From Siderastrea radians (lineage: Eukaryota > Cnidaria > Anthozoa > Scleractinia > Rhizangiidae), in contig OZ024898.1 in the NCBI GenBank assembly GCA_964017195.1, positions 12,319,630 to 12,383,629 of the forward strand: DNA of 64,000 nucleotides, in the 5' to 3' direction. The translations under genes and the position numbers were made by a program. The notes beneath the pieces are model-generated. The model worked only from the letters and a program-made list of their open reading frames with translations. It was not told the origin of the DNA and made no database searches. This document shows, in pieces, positions 31,384 through 43,684 of the stretch (positions are counted from its first letter, which is position 1; each line of letters starts with the position of its first letter).

Positions 31384-34300
31384 TAGGGCTTCATGCTGCA
31401 ATGACTTATTCCAACGATATTGAACGGGAAACAAGCACATTGACAAAAGTTTGACGAAAATGCTAGTCGACTGACAACTTAACTGATTTGTGTTCGTTAC
31501 CTCGCAGTGCGTACCTTTTTTTAGTCAGGATTTTACACCCAGTGTTCTCGAGAGTTTGTCCAATGCTCGACGGTTATTTGACGCGTTTTTTAATGACCAT
31601 GCTTTTATTTATTTGTTTATTTATTTATTTATTCATTAATATATCTATCTGTCTGTCCATTTATTTATTTATTTATTTATTTTATTCATTCATTTATTTT
31701 TCATTACTTTTGTTAAAGTGTTTCTTTATCCTATAACCACGCAACGTATATGACATGATATTGTATACAAAAAACTTAAATTTACCCAAAACAAAATGCC
31801 TAAATGAGATCACAAGTACAAAAAGCTTTTAATCAGATATAACTGGACAAATTTTTGAATACGACCTTCCAAGACTTGAGGGAAATCTAAAGAAATTCTA
31901 ACGCAACGTATTTATCGCTCATTTCGAACTCACGTCTATGTCACATCTAAATGAAACAGCCGCCTGTTGCCAAAAATCGAAGTGACAGAAATAAAGGGAC
32001 TGACACCACTGTTCACAAAACATGAGAGCTAAATTGGTCATCACTTTGTTAATCCTGCTTGCTGGTTTTTCCTTGCAGCTCCAAGCATAAGCTCAGGTAC
32101 AAGGATCCCCAGAAGATCATAGAAACGCAATATCAAAACAGTTCGATTCTTGCGATTCTTCGCTTGCCAATGTGCTTGCACCTATGAATACCATATTTCA
32201 GCGTAATACACTGAATAATGTATTTATGATTAATTAAATAAGTATATCGTGTTAATTTCAGTCATTTTTTTGGCCGAATTTGTCATGCAACAGTTTTGTA
32301 GGAATATGATGAGGATTATTGTACCCTTTCATGCCTCTCAATGCCAATCCCAAGACAGGTTATTTTGTATTGTGCATGCACTATTAAAAGATACAATTTG
32401 CATGAAAAGGAAAGTTGTTTCGAAGCATGTGCACTCATTTTTCCAGCCAGTTGCGAACATTAAGGACGCTGATGCGTTTTTAAAAGTCTAGTTTTTTAAT
32501 TCCCTTTTTCTTTCCCTAGTTTTTGTTTGTTTTTTGTTTTTTTTTTTCTAACGCTTCCAATTGTCCAACTTTATAGTGTAGACAATTGGAAACGTTACAG
32601 ACAAATAATAATGCGACTTTGTTTTTCGTTTGCACTTGTATTGCAAAGATTTGTTTCAACGACGATGAACGGAAGAAAACGTGATTCCCAAGTCGCAAAC
32701 AAATCCGAGAACGCTGTAGGAGCGATTTTAGAACACCCAGCCACTTAAATAAACACTTTAACAAAAGTAATGAAAAATAAATAAATGAATAAAATAAATA
32801 AATATGTATTCTGAATTATCAACAAGGGCTGTTACGAGCAAACAGCGCTAAAATACTGTCAACTCCTCAATAGACTTATCATTTTCAGTGTCATCTTACC
32901 GTTATTTATGTTTTCCGATGTCTAATTGATTTCCAAATGTTTTTCTGCAAATGGCCCTGTTTCTCTCCGATTCTTGAGTGTTTGTCTTACCACCCACCAC
33001 TTTGAAAAACCAATTAGCTCCAGTTCTACGCTTCTGTTAATGGGAACACCGACAAGAGTGAGTAGCCCATCGTTTCGTGAGTTCCTAGGATACGATCATT
33101 TTATTCAATCGCACTGCTGCAGTACAACACTATCGTGAGATCCCTGATATTTGAATTTCATGACATTCGAAACAGCTCATAGTCATTCATATCGAAATGT
33201 TTGGAGAAGCCCCATAAACCATACAAAAATATTAACAAGCGGGCAAGGACGCTTTCATTAAACTTTGTATTATGGTATGATTGCATAGTTTCAACATGTC
33301 TGCATACATTGTAAATTGTACACTGCTGTCAGTATCTCAGTTTTGATTGGCCTGTGTCTGGTGGGATCCCTTTGTTCATTAGCCGGAGAAAAGAGACTTT
33401 TTTGTACGGAAAACGGAAGCCTGTTTAGCAAGCGCTTAATTACAGTTTGCGATGTCGGAGTTGCACATGTTTCTCGCTAGAGGAAAAAGGGAGAGGAGGC
33501 ACTTGCTCTGATGACCTGCCTTAGTTGTGTTTTCCCTTGTCTGAGAGTATGAAAAAAAAAAATCACATTAGTGGAAAAGCCCTCGAGGGAATATATAATC
33601 TTGTAATTTAAGAATATGATCTGTCTGTCAAAAGAAAATACGGTATTGTAAACATTGAAGACGTTTCAATAGGGGGAGGGTAACCTCCTAGAAGGGTCCC
33701 TGTTCCCTATTGTATTCCCCGAGTTCGTTTACATAAGTAAAAGGATGACCCTAGCGTCGATCTGGGGAGAAGGGTTACCATTTGTTCCATGGTGCAAACT
33801 AGTATGCAAAGGTTTGGCGCTAGGTAAAAATGTTTTAAGAAGTTAAAAATACTCTTGAAAATACTGAACATCTTTGATCATTAAAATTATCATCAGACAT
33901 CGAAAACGTTCGGTATTCTTAATTTTCTAAAACATTTTTATCTAATTAGTAAACATAGGGAAAGTATATTGACAGAATATATCCTAGGCAATGTTGGTGT
34001 CTCCTGTGTTTACCGATCGGCAATAACTCTAGATCTATTTAGCACACTTTTACAACAGGAGGTTTACAATAGTTTTATTTTAACCTTGCTCCTTAGCTAA
34101 AAGAAGTAATTATTAACCGCAAGCTTGAAGCTAACTTGCGAAAAAAGACACTTCCAGTATTACAAGTATCAGGCCTACCGTTGAAGTTCAAATTTCCGAA
34201 TGTGATGGAAACAGTTCAAGAAGCTCAGAAATATCAGCTAACATCTACTGTATAAGACAGCGTCTACTGTATCCAGACGTATGTCTACCGTACGGATTTA

Positions 34301-34877
34301 AACAATTCAGTCTTTTTTTAACCGGAGTTGCATTTCAGTCGTAACATTTTCTTTTGTAATTTCTTTTTCGTGTAGATATCTTAAATTATTAAGAACGGAG
34401 TTTGCACTAGTAGTGAAAATGGCTTCCGTCCTCTTTCTTAAATCAACATAAAAAGTGTCGTCGTTTATTCTCCTCGGGGGATGGTGGTGTGGGTATAGCT
34501 CTGACACCCTCATCAGTGTGACCGGTTTTAACACTCAGACGTTCAACCAAAGTCGCACCCCACCGTGGTACAAGTGGTGGTGGATGGAATCCCCCTTGGG
34601 TTTTTGCTATGTTACAATATTTCGGAAGGATTTCATCTTAAGTAGAAAGCCTATGATAGGCTCTCAACTGATTCTATGACTGATTTTATCACCTTACCCT
34701 GTATATATTAAGTCAATTTGAATTTTATTTTCTCACGTGAAAATGATGTCATAGAGACATCGAAACGTTGTGGTTTTTTGCTAATTTTTATTCTTAAATA
34801 TGTCGACTCTAAAACACGACGGAGAAATTCAAGAAAAACCTTTAGGACGGAGGAACCACCACCAACCCCCCCCCCCC
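31384..34877 (+). repeat. LRR-array-related unit without LRR exon (copy II)
   Basis: A 3.5 kb unit aligning to copy I (20417-21938 plus 24021-25688). It carries the TTTA microsatellite, the 18-base micro-exon-like segment (32079-32096), the alternative 500-base segment and the region flanking the lost exon C (TGTAATTTCTTTTTCGTGTAG at 34355-34375). It runs into a C12G11 junction with the next unit. Confidence 0.78.
32750..32804 (-). repeat. Inverted local copy of 31670-31723 (template-switch patch)
   Basis: AAACACTTTAACAAAAGTAA and the following AAATAAATGAAT-type tract are the reverse complement of the sequence after the TTTA microsatellite 1 kb upstream (CATTACTTTTGTTAAAGTG). The other two copies (21530-21595 and 63275-63345) have about 70 bases of different sequence here, including CCCATATCAGTCTTATTTAA. 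Confidence 0.8.
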
Positions 34878-34888
34878 GGGGGGGGGGG
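34866..34888. repeat. C12G11 palindromic homopolymer at a unit junction
   Basis: Twelve C followed by eleven G, exactly where one repeat unit (ending GGACGGAGGAACCACC) meets the next (starting CAATGACTTG). A related but shorter C8-G4-A-G7 lies at 31188-31207 at the matching unit end. Confidence 0.85.
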
Positions 34889-35895
34889 CAATGACTTGTT
34901 CCAATGATGTTGAAGGGAAACAAGCGCATTGACAAAAGTTTGCCGAAAAAGTCGACTAACAACTTAACTGCTTTGTGTTCGTTACCTCGCTGTGCGAACC
35001 TGCTTTCAATCAGGATTCTACGCCCGGCGATCTCAGGAGTTTGTTCAATGTTCGACGGTCGTTGGTTGCCTTTCTTATAGACCATGCTTTTATTTTTGTT
35101 TTATTTATTTACTTATTTATTTATTAATCTATTTATTTATCTATCTGTCTATCTATTCATTTACTTGCTTTTCTTATTTATTCATAGATATATTTTTTAT
35201 TACTTTTGTTTAAATGTTTCTTTATCCTATAGCCACTCAACGCGTATCACATGATAATGCATACAAAAACGTTTTGTTATTAAATTTACCATTAAAAAAA
35301 TGCATAAATGAGATCACAAGTACAAAAAGCTTTTAATCAGCTATTACTGGAAAAATTTTTAAATACGACTTTTCAAGACGTAAGGGAACCTAAAGAAATT
35401 CTAACTCAACTTATTTAACGCTCATTTCGAACTCACGTCTATGTCACATCTAAATCAAATAGCCGCCTGTTGGCAAAAATCAAAGTCACAGACGTAAAAG
35501 GAACACCGCAGTTCACAAAACATTAGAGCTAAATTGGTCATCACTTTGTTAGACACGGTTGCTGGTTTTTGCTTGCAGCTCCAAGCTTAAGCTCAGGTAA
35601 AAGCAATATTAAAACAGTTCGATTCTTCCGATACTTCGCTTGCGAATGTGCTTGCAACTATGAACACAATATGTCAGCGTAAAACACTGAATAAACTCAC
35701 ACTATGTCTTTATGCTTAATTAAAATAAGTATATGGTGTTAATTTCAGTCAGATTTTTGGCTGAATTTGTCATGCAACAATTCTGTAGGATTACGTGACA
35801 ACTTTCACTCAACATTTAATTTAGCTAATCTTTCTTTATAGTAAATAAAACAATACGGCACTATTTACTAACGGGATGTGATTATTTGCTAATAG

Positions 35896-35967
35896 GGATT
35901 TGGAAAACAACCAGCTGAAGGAACTGCCCAAAGGTGTTTTTGATAACAATGCTAACCTGAAAAAACT
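35896..35967 (+). CDS. LRR exon 1 (type B-like), single 24-residue leucine-rich repeat
   Basis: A 72-base exon between acceptor TTTGCTAATAG and donor GTAAGT, phase 2 at both ends. With the split Leu codon (CT|G) it encodes DLENNQLKELPKGVFDNNAN followed by LKKL, a typical extracellular-type LRR (LxxLxLxxNxLxxLPxGxF). The one-repeat-per-exon, phase-2 arrangement is the known structure of LRR ectodomains in LGR/relaxin-type receptors, Slit-like and peroxidasin-like genes. Which of these applies cannot be told. It ends KKL where all other B/D copies have KTL, so it is the most diverged exon. The preceding exon of the gene is not recognised in this window. Confidence 0.85.
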
Positions 35968-38134
35968 GTAAGTAAAATTCTTTAATTGACAAAAACAACT
36001 AATCCTCTTTGCTGCGAGGTTAGGGATGAGATTACAACATGATTTAATAGCGTAGGTCACATACATCAACTTAAAACAATTTTATTTATCTATCTATTTA
36101 TTTATTTCTTTTTGTTCTTTCACTCAACTCGCACAAATGAAAAGTAAGCAATTTAAATAATACTAACTTTACTAGAAGAGTAGATGTTCTATACATTTTT
36201 TACGCTTGACTAAGCCTCTAAATGTAAAAATCCATCGTACTTCAAATGAACAGAGACTATGTAGTACACGAGTGGCCTGCCTGCTCTCACCTACTACTAC
36301 ATATTTGCGCGTTTTCCTTTTTATGTGCTTTAAGAGAAAAAGTTAAAATTTACTTCTCCAGTGTTCGTTAATTTCAGCATAAAAATCTCCCATTTCGTGT
36401 TTGCGGAGTTAGGGACGGTAGTGCGGTGAGAGTGCTGACACCTTCTATCAGTGTGGCCCAGTTTAACTTAACTGAAAGTGATAGGCAAATAGACTAAGCA
36501 TACACATGTTCGCCTAAGAAAAATGTTGAAAAACTAGGTAAAAATGTTTTAAAAAGTTAAAAAATGCTCTTGAAAATACTGAACGTTTTTGATCATTAAA
36601 ATTATCATAAGACATAAAAAACGTACGGTATTCTTAAATTTTTAAAATATTTTGATCTAATTTGTAAACATAGGGTAAGTATATTGACAGAATATATCCT
36701 AGGCAATGATGGTGTCTCCTGTGTTTACCGATCGGTAACAGTTCTATTTAGTACACTTTTATAACAGGAGGTTTGCAATAGTTTTATTTTGACCTTGCTC
36801 CTTAGCTAAAAGAAGTAATTATTAACCGCAAGCTTGAAGCTAACTTGCGGAAAAAGACACTTCCAGTGTTACTGAATTAAGTATCAGGCCTACCGTTGAA
36901 GTTCAAATCTCCGAATGTGTTGGAAGTAGTTCAAGAAGCTCAGAAATATAAGCTAACATCTACTGTATAAGTAGATGCTAATGAAGAAAATGTCGAATTT
37001 TCGCTTTTTTGAGAAGTAATAAAATTCTCTCTTACAGATTTTGCTCATATTTTGTCTACAGGTGAAACTTACTACTACGAATTGATTCTGAATTTTTTAC
37101 TGTGGGTTATACGGTCAGTTTTGGAGTAGATTGGGGTAAAAAAAGTCGATTTGCGATTTTTTTGCGACCTCCTTGGTGAGCAAAGCTGAGCATGCGTGCA
37201 ACTTAAGCGCGCGCTGAAATAAAGCAATATGGCGTGTGCGATAAACATAAGAATTTTTACAACAACTACTCGAGGTTTTTGTGAAGGTTTAACAGATATT
37301 TTATACCGGTAGCGCTCACCAACTTCGTCAAGGCTTCGTCCATTCATGATAAAGACTGTTAATAGTACGCCACGAGCGATTTCTAAAAGCCAGATTTCAG
37401 AGGTGTTTTCAGCTTTTTCTCGATGATGGCGTCAAGTACTGCACGCGCGAAAAAAATGGCGTCAGAGAGAATTTCTCAGCACGCGCAATTGTCTCTCAGA
37501 AAAACTGTAGTAAGCCACCTTAACTACTTTGTGTACGTTACCTCGCTGTGCAGACCTGTTTGTAATCAGGATTCTACGCCCGGCGTTCTCGGGAGTTTGT
37601 TCAATGTTGGACGGTCGTTTGTCGCCTTTCTAATAGACCATGCTTTTATTTATTTATTTATTTATTTATTTACTTATTTATTAATTTATGTATCTATCTG
37701 TCTATCTACTCATTTACTTGTTTTTTCTTATTTATTCATACATATATATTTTTTAGTACTTTTGTTCAAATGTTTCTTTATCCTATAGCCACTCAACGCA
37801 TATGACATGATAATGCATACAAAAACGTTTTGTTATTAAATTTACCTGTAAAAAAATGCATAAATGAGATCACAAGTACAAAAAGCTTTTAATCAGCTAT
37901 AACTGGACAAATTTTTAAATACGACTTTTCAAGACATAAGGGAACCTAAAGAAATTCTAACTCAACTTATTTAACGCTCATTTCGAACTCACCTCTATGT
38001 CACATCTAAATCAAATAGCCGCCTGTTGGCAAAAATCAAAGTCACAGACGTAAAAGGAACACCGCAGTTCACAAAACATTAGAGCTAAATTGGTCATCAC
38101 TTTGTTAGACCCGGTTGCTGGTTTATGCTTGCAG

Positions 38135-38152
38135 CTCCAAGCTTAAGCTCAG
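38135..38152 (+). other. Possible 18-base micro-exon repeated in LRR units
   Basis: CTCCAAGCTTAAGCTCAG sits between a good acceptor (TTTATGCTTGCAG) and GTAAAAG. Its length is a multiple of three, and read in phase 2 (the LRR intron phase) it is open and would add SKLKLR between LRRs. The same segment occurs at 35579, 45041, 48283, 55182 and 58448, and with CATAAG for CTTAAG at 32079 and 62604. Since the flanking introns are equally conserved by recent duplication, conservation does not prove function. Confidence 0.25.
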
Positions 38153-38477
38153 GTAAAAGGATCCCCAGAAGATCATCATGAGAAAAGCAATATTAAAATA
38201 GTTCGATTCTTCCGATTCTTCGCTTGCGAATGTGCTTGCACCTATGAACACAATATGTCAGCGTAATACACTGAATAAACTCACACTATGTCTTAATGGT
38301 TAATTAAAATAAGTATATGGTGTTAATTTCAGTCATTTTTGGCTGAATTTGTCATGCAACAATTCTGTAGGATTACATGACAACTTTCACTGAACATTTA
38401 ATTTAGCTAGTCTTTCTTTATAGTAAATAAAACAATACGGCACTATTTACTAACGGGATGTGATTATTTGCTAATAG

Positions 38478-38549
38478 GGATTTGGAAAACAACCAGCTGA
38501 AGGAACTGCCCAAAGGTGTTTTTGATAACAATGCTAACCTGAAAACCCT
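38478..38549 (+). CDS. LRR exon 2 (type B)
   Basis: A 72-base, phase 2-2 exon between GCTAATAG and GTAAGTGAAA, encoding DLENNQLKELPKGVFDNNAN and then LKTL. It lies 2,582 bases after exon 1 and joins it in frame without change. Identical exons are at 48626 and 58791. The surrounding unit is similar, but visibly diverged, to 47.5-49.4 kb. Confidence 0.85.
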
Positions 38550-39876
38550 GTAAGTGAAATTCTTTAATTGACAAAAACAACTAATCCTCTTTGCTGCGAG
38601 GTTATGGATGAGATTACAACATAATTTAATAGCGTGGGTCACATACATCAACTTTAAACAATTTTATTTATCTATTTATTTATTTATTTATTTATTTATT
38701 TTTGTTCTTTCACTCATCTCGCAAAAATAAAAAGCAAGCAATTTAAATAGTACTAACTTTACTAGAAGGGTAGATGTTCTACACATTTTTCCGCTTGACT
38801 AAGCCTCTAAAAATAGAAATCCATCGCACTTCAAATGAACAGAGACTATGTAGTACACGAGTGGCCTGCCTGCTCTCACCTACTACTACATATTTGCGCG
38901 TTTCTTTTTTCTGTGGTTTAAGAGAAAAAGTTCAAATTTACTTCTCCAGTGTTCGTTAAATTCAGCATAAAAATCTCCCATTTCGTTTTTGCGGAGTTAG
39001 AGAAGGTAGTGCGGTGAGAGTGCTGACACCTTCTATCAGTGTGGCCCAGTTTAACTTAACTGAAAGTGATAGGGAAATAGACTAAGTATACACATGTTGG
39101 ACTAAGATTAATGTTGAAAAACTAGGTAAAAATCTTTTAAAAAGTTAAAAAATACTCTTGAAAATACTGAACGTTTTTGATCATTAAAATTATCATAAGA
39201 CATAAAAAACGTACGGTATTCTTAAATTTTTAAAATATTTTGATCTAATTTGTAAACATAGGGTAAGTATATTGACAGAATATATCCTAGGCAATGTTGG
39301 TGTCTCCTGTGTTTACCGATCGGTAACAGTTCTATTTAGCACACTTTTACAGCAAGAGGTTTGCAATAGTTTTATTTTGACCTTGCTCCTAGCTAAAAGA
39401 ACTAATTATTAACCGCAAGCTTGAAGCGAACTTGCGAAAAAGGACACTTTTAGTGTTACAATTAAGTATCAGGCCTACCGTTGAAGATCAAATCTCCGAA
39501 TGTGTTGGAAGCAGTTCAAGAAGCTGAGAAATATAAGCTAACATCTACTGTATAAGTAGATGCTTATGAAGAAAATGTTGAATTTTCGCTTTTTTGAGAA
39601 TTAATAAAATTCTTTCTTAGAGATTTTGCTCATATTTTGTCTACAGGTGAAACTTACTACTATGAATTGATTCTGAATTTTTTACTGTGGGTTATACGGT
39701 CAGTTTTGGAGTAGATTGGGGTAAAAAAAGTCGATTTGCGATTTTTTTGCGACCTCCTTGGTGAGCAAAGCTGAGCATGCGTGTAACTTAAGCGCGCGCT
39801 GAAATAAAGCAATATGGCGCGTACGATAAACATAAGAATTTTTACAACAACCTCTCGAGGTTCCTGTCAAGGTTTA

Positions 39877-41066
39877 CAGTGAAACCCATTCAACCATGAA
39901 CGCCTAAAATTATTTCTGGAATGTTTATTGTTCTGCGACCAATCAGATTCGAGACGTAACCGCAACAAACCGCAAAAAGTAATTAGCTGAAAGGTTTCGA
40001 TCACGAAACGAGTCGGTGGCTTTTGTGTCCACGATAAATTCTCAGTTTCACCGCCGATTAACGAACATTCTGAATTTTTTTTCTACTTCAGAGTTTATGC
40101 ATAAGCAAAGAATAACTATAAACGATATTTTACTGAAAAGAGATAAATAATCGAACAGACACGGCTAGACAGCGCATCTGGGAGCAGAATAATTGTATTC
40201 AGTTTTTCATTTTTTAAAGAACGGCCTCTCCGGTGTTGTCAGTTATAATCATTTGTAGGTTTCAGCCTTTTCCCTGTTTGACCAAAACAGTTTACAGAAT
40301 AAACTTTGCAAAAGTTTCCCTTTACCCTCCTTTGGTGTGGAGAACAGTGCGTCAAGCTCATTCACGGCAAAACTCTTCCGTCCAAGATGTCTCGCAAGCT
40401 GTTAGCTGAACATTTTAAGTTATGGACATGAAACAACGAGCTGGATTTTTCTTCCACGATTCTCAATTTTTTTATACCCTTTGGAAATACTGAAGTTGTT
40501 ATTCTTTTCTATTTCAGATAGCTTCTGTATGAGCGAAGGATAGACGGCACAAGTGAACAAATGTCCAGTTCTAGTAGAAGCAATTCGCGCGTTTAGTATA
40601 TTTTTAAACTTGCATAAACATCCCATTTATCACTTCTTTGGTTTTGCCTCAAAACGTGCTTGTTTTTGGCCGTCATTTGATGTTTTCGATTCCGTCGGTC
40701 CAAAGTAACACAACTACCGAACTGAGACCTAAATAGCCAATCAAAAGCGAATGTAATTTTTCAAAATTTTTGCAACGGTACGCAAGTTGCACGCATGTTT
40801 GTATCTGCAACGGCAGGCGTGTTTGTGTTTGCTGTGAAAACTCGGGTCTAACAGAAACTACAGTAATTATTGCTCTACTGCAATAATCGGCGGTGAAACT
40901 GAGAATTTATTGTGGACGCAAAAGCCACCAACTCGATTTGTGATCGAGACCTCTCAGCTAATTACTCTTGCGGTTTGTTGCGGTTACGTCTCGAATCTGA
41001 TAGGTCACAGAACAATAAACATTCCAGAAATAATTGTAGGCGTTCATGGTTTAACGGGTTTCACTG
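39877..41066. mobile_element. Tc1/mariner-type non-autonomous element, copy 1
   Basis: The ends CAGTGAAACCC and GGGTTTCACTG are flanked by TA on both sides (39875-39876 and 41067-41068). Paralogous units have the empty site AAGGTTTAACAGAT (37289, 47434), so insertion at TA with TA duplication is directly shown. Inverted arms run about 185 bases (to CACCGCCGATTA and its complement near 40885). The 0.8 kb interior has no transposase. Confidence 0.9.
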
Positions 41067-41204
41067 TAACAGATATTTCATACCGGTAGCGCTCACCAAC
41101 TTTGTCAAGGCTTCGTCCATTCATGATAAAGAATGTTAATAGTACGCCACGAGGGATTTCTACAAGCCAGATTTCAGAGGTGTTTTCAGCTTTTTCTCGA
41201 TAAA

Positions 41205-41697
41205 CGAACTCGGTGACCCCACTTTTTTATTCCGTTTATTTAAGGAAAATACGACTTTACATGATATATTCAAATTTGAAGCAGTTTTCATTATTCAATT
41301 TTGAAATATTCCGGTTGATTCACTATTACAGTCCGATTTTAGGCTTTTCACTGGAACCGTACAGACGCTCCATTTGCCTATTATTTCAAATTAGTTTCAC
41401 TGTTATGGCAATTTTAAGACGTTTTGCTGTAACATTGTACTTCTATCATAAGAATAATGCTTATATTTCATTGTCAGTTATAGCTTTGTTGAAGTAATGG
41501 GTGTCTCTAGTACAAGGATAGGTTTTTTTAATATTGCTGTCTAAGGATAGCAAAGTACCTATGTACTACAGCCCCGTAGCGTGAAATCAGACGCGGTGAC
41601 CCCCACTTTTTATTCTATTTTTTTAATGTACTAGGTCTAATTAGTAACTCTGCAAAGTTTCAACAAATTCTCATTACAACTTCTTTTTCGATGGAAT
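41205..41697. repeat. Insertion or replacement specific to C-type units (also at 51350-51842 and 61515-62007)
   Basis: After GCTTTTTCTCGAT, B-type units continue GATGGCGTCAAGTA whereas C units have about 490 other bases before joining again at CACCTTAACTACTTTG. Two internal direct copies of CGGTGACCCC(C)ACTTTTT lie 390 bases apart. No recognised coding; repeat class unknown. Confidence 0.45.
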
Positions 41698-42211
41698 CAC
41701 CTTAACTACTTTGTGTTCGTTACCTCGCTGTGCGGACCTGTTTTTAATCAGGATTCTACGCCCGGCGTTCTCGGGAGTTTGTTCAATGTTGGATGGTCGT
41801 TTGACGCCTTTCTTATAGACCAGGCTTTTAGTTATTTATTTATTTATTACTCTATCAATCTTTCTGTCTATTCATTTATTTGTTTTTTGTTCATTCATTT
41901 ATTTATTTTGCATTACTTTTATTGAAGTGTTTCTTTATGCTATAACCACGCAACATATATGACATGATACTGTATACAAAAAAGTTTTTATTAAATTTAT
42001 GAAAAACAAAATGCATAAATGAGATCACAAGTACAAAAAGCCTTTAATCAGCTATAACTGGACACTTTTTTAAATACGACTTTTCAAGACGTGTGGGAAA
42101 CCTAAAGAAATTCTTACTCAACATATATAACGCTCATTTCGAACTCATTTCAAATGATCAGCTACAGTTACATTTTAGTTATAACGTTTTCTTTTGTAAT
42201 TTCTTTTTTAG

Positions 42212-42283
42212 GGACTTGTCCGATAACAAAGTTGACCACTTGCCTGCTGGAATTTTCAATAATAACACCAAGCTGGAAAGGCT
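42212..42283 (+). CDS. LRR exon 3 (type C)
   Basis: A 72-base, phase 2-2 exon between acceptor TTTCTTTTTTAG and donor GTAAGG. It encodes DLSDNKVDHLPAGIFNNNTK and then LERL, a different LRR type from B, with an NNT sequon in the variable part. The flanking intron differs from B units and equals the intron around the exon-less sites at 25.29 and 34.37 kb. Exact copy at 52357. Confidence 0.85.
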
Positions 42284-42832
42284 GTAAGGACGATTCGTCC
42301 TTCGTGTAGATATCTTAAATTGTTAAGCACGTAGTCTGCACCAGTAACGAAAATGCCTCCCGTCCTCTTTCTGAAATCAGCATAAAAAGTCTCGTCGTTT
42401 ATTGTTCTCCGGGGATGGTGGTGTGGGTATAGCTCTGACACCCTCATCAGTGTGACCGGTTTTCACACTCAGACGTTCAAGCAAAGTCGCACCCCCACCG
42501 TGGTACAAGTGGTGATGGATGGAATACCCCCTGGGTTTTTGCTATGTCACAACATTTCGAAAGGATTTCATCTTTAGTAGAAAGCCTATGATTGGCTCTA
42601 ATCTGATTCTATGACTGGTTTTATCACCTCACCCTGTATATATTAAGTCAATTTGAATTTTATTTTTCTCACTTGACAAAAGTTTGACGAAAAAGTCGAC
42701 TAACAACTTAACTGCTTTGCGTTGGTTACCTAGCTGTGCGAACCTGCTTTTAATCAGGATTCTACACCCGGCGTTCTCGGGAGTTTGTTCAATGTTGGAC
42801 GGTCGTTTGCCCCTTTCTTATAGACCATGCTT

Positions 42833-42867
<35 letters not shown>

Positions 42868-43332
42868 TCTATTTATTTATTTATGTATTTATTTATCTAT
42901 CTATGTATCTGTCGTATTCATTTATTTGTTTTTTCGTAATTATTCATATATTTATGTTTCATTACTTTTGTTTAAATGTTTCTTTATCCTATAGCCACTC
43001 AACGTATATGACATGATAATGCATACAAAAACGTTTTGTTATTAAATTTACCATTAAAAAAATGCATAGATGAGATCACAAGTACAAAAAGCTTTTAATC
43101 AGCTATAACTGGACAAATTTTTAAATACGACTTTTCAAGACGTAAGGTCAGAACGCTCCCCTTCCCCACGCGGCTGCTTCAAACCGACAGACATTCCTTT
43201 CCCATTGTTTGCGATATTTTTACTTGGACCAATCATCATCTTGCTATGGTATACACTGCACCAATCACAGCATAGTTTGGCGTCTTGATGTTTTCTTTCG
43301 CGGAAAAAACCCTTAGCGGCTTTCAACGTGTC

Positions 43333-43684
43333 ATGGAAGGAACTACAAAGAAAATCGCGGAAAGCATTAAGTGTTATATTTGTTCATTCATTTCTCTAAA
43401 TAAAAATAAGGTTTATATATTTGAAAAAAACGTCCGCTGATTTAGCTGGGTTCATTCGATTGTCACTGGAAATCGACGTAAATAAATACTCTGAGGACAG
43501 CAAATTGTTTGTTTGTCGAGAGTGTTTTCAGCAGTTGACGAAGTACGAAAGGGCAGCGAAGAAACTTTAAGAAATCAAACAAGAACATCTCAGTACCTGT
43601 AGAAATAGGGAGCAGCTGAGAGAGAAGAGACTCGCAAGGGAAGAACGATCCAGAGACGAACAACATTGGAGATGTGCCAGTTAG
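43333..43684 (+). pseudogene. Zinc-binding (ZAD-like) N-terminal domain relic, copy 1
   Basis: Reads MEGTTKKIAESIKCYICSF, then after a frame change LSLEIDVNKYSEDSKLFVCR and ECFQQLTKYERAAKKL, a stop, and a basic helix (REQLREKRLAREERSRDE). The paired CxxC motifs with an intervening aliphatic segment resemble ZAD-type N-terminal zinc modules followed by a coiled coil. Stops and frame changes make it non-functional. No partner domain follows in this deleted copy. Confidence 0.5.

Noticed and set aside
32527..32748. 73-residue + frame and overlapping - frame seen in three exon-less units
   Set aside because: Both strands stay open because the copies are similar. I found no splice-compatible borders or domain; it could be an unrecognised repeat.
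37423..37788. 121-134 residue frames starting MMASS (also at 47574 and 57715)
   Set aside because: More than half is the TTTA microsatellite (FIYLFIYL-type), and length changes with repeat number. The first 35 residues have no recognisable domain.
40420..40626. Conserved 68-residue frame repeated three times
   Set aside because: It lies inside the Tc1-type element and is conserved only because the whole 10 kb block is duplicated. No transposase motif.
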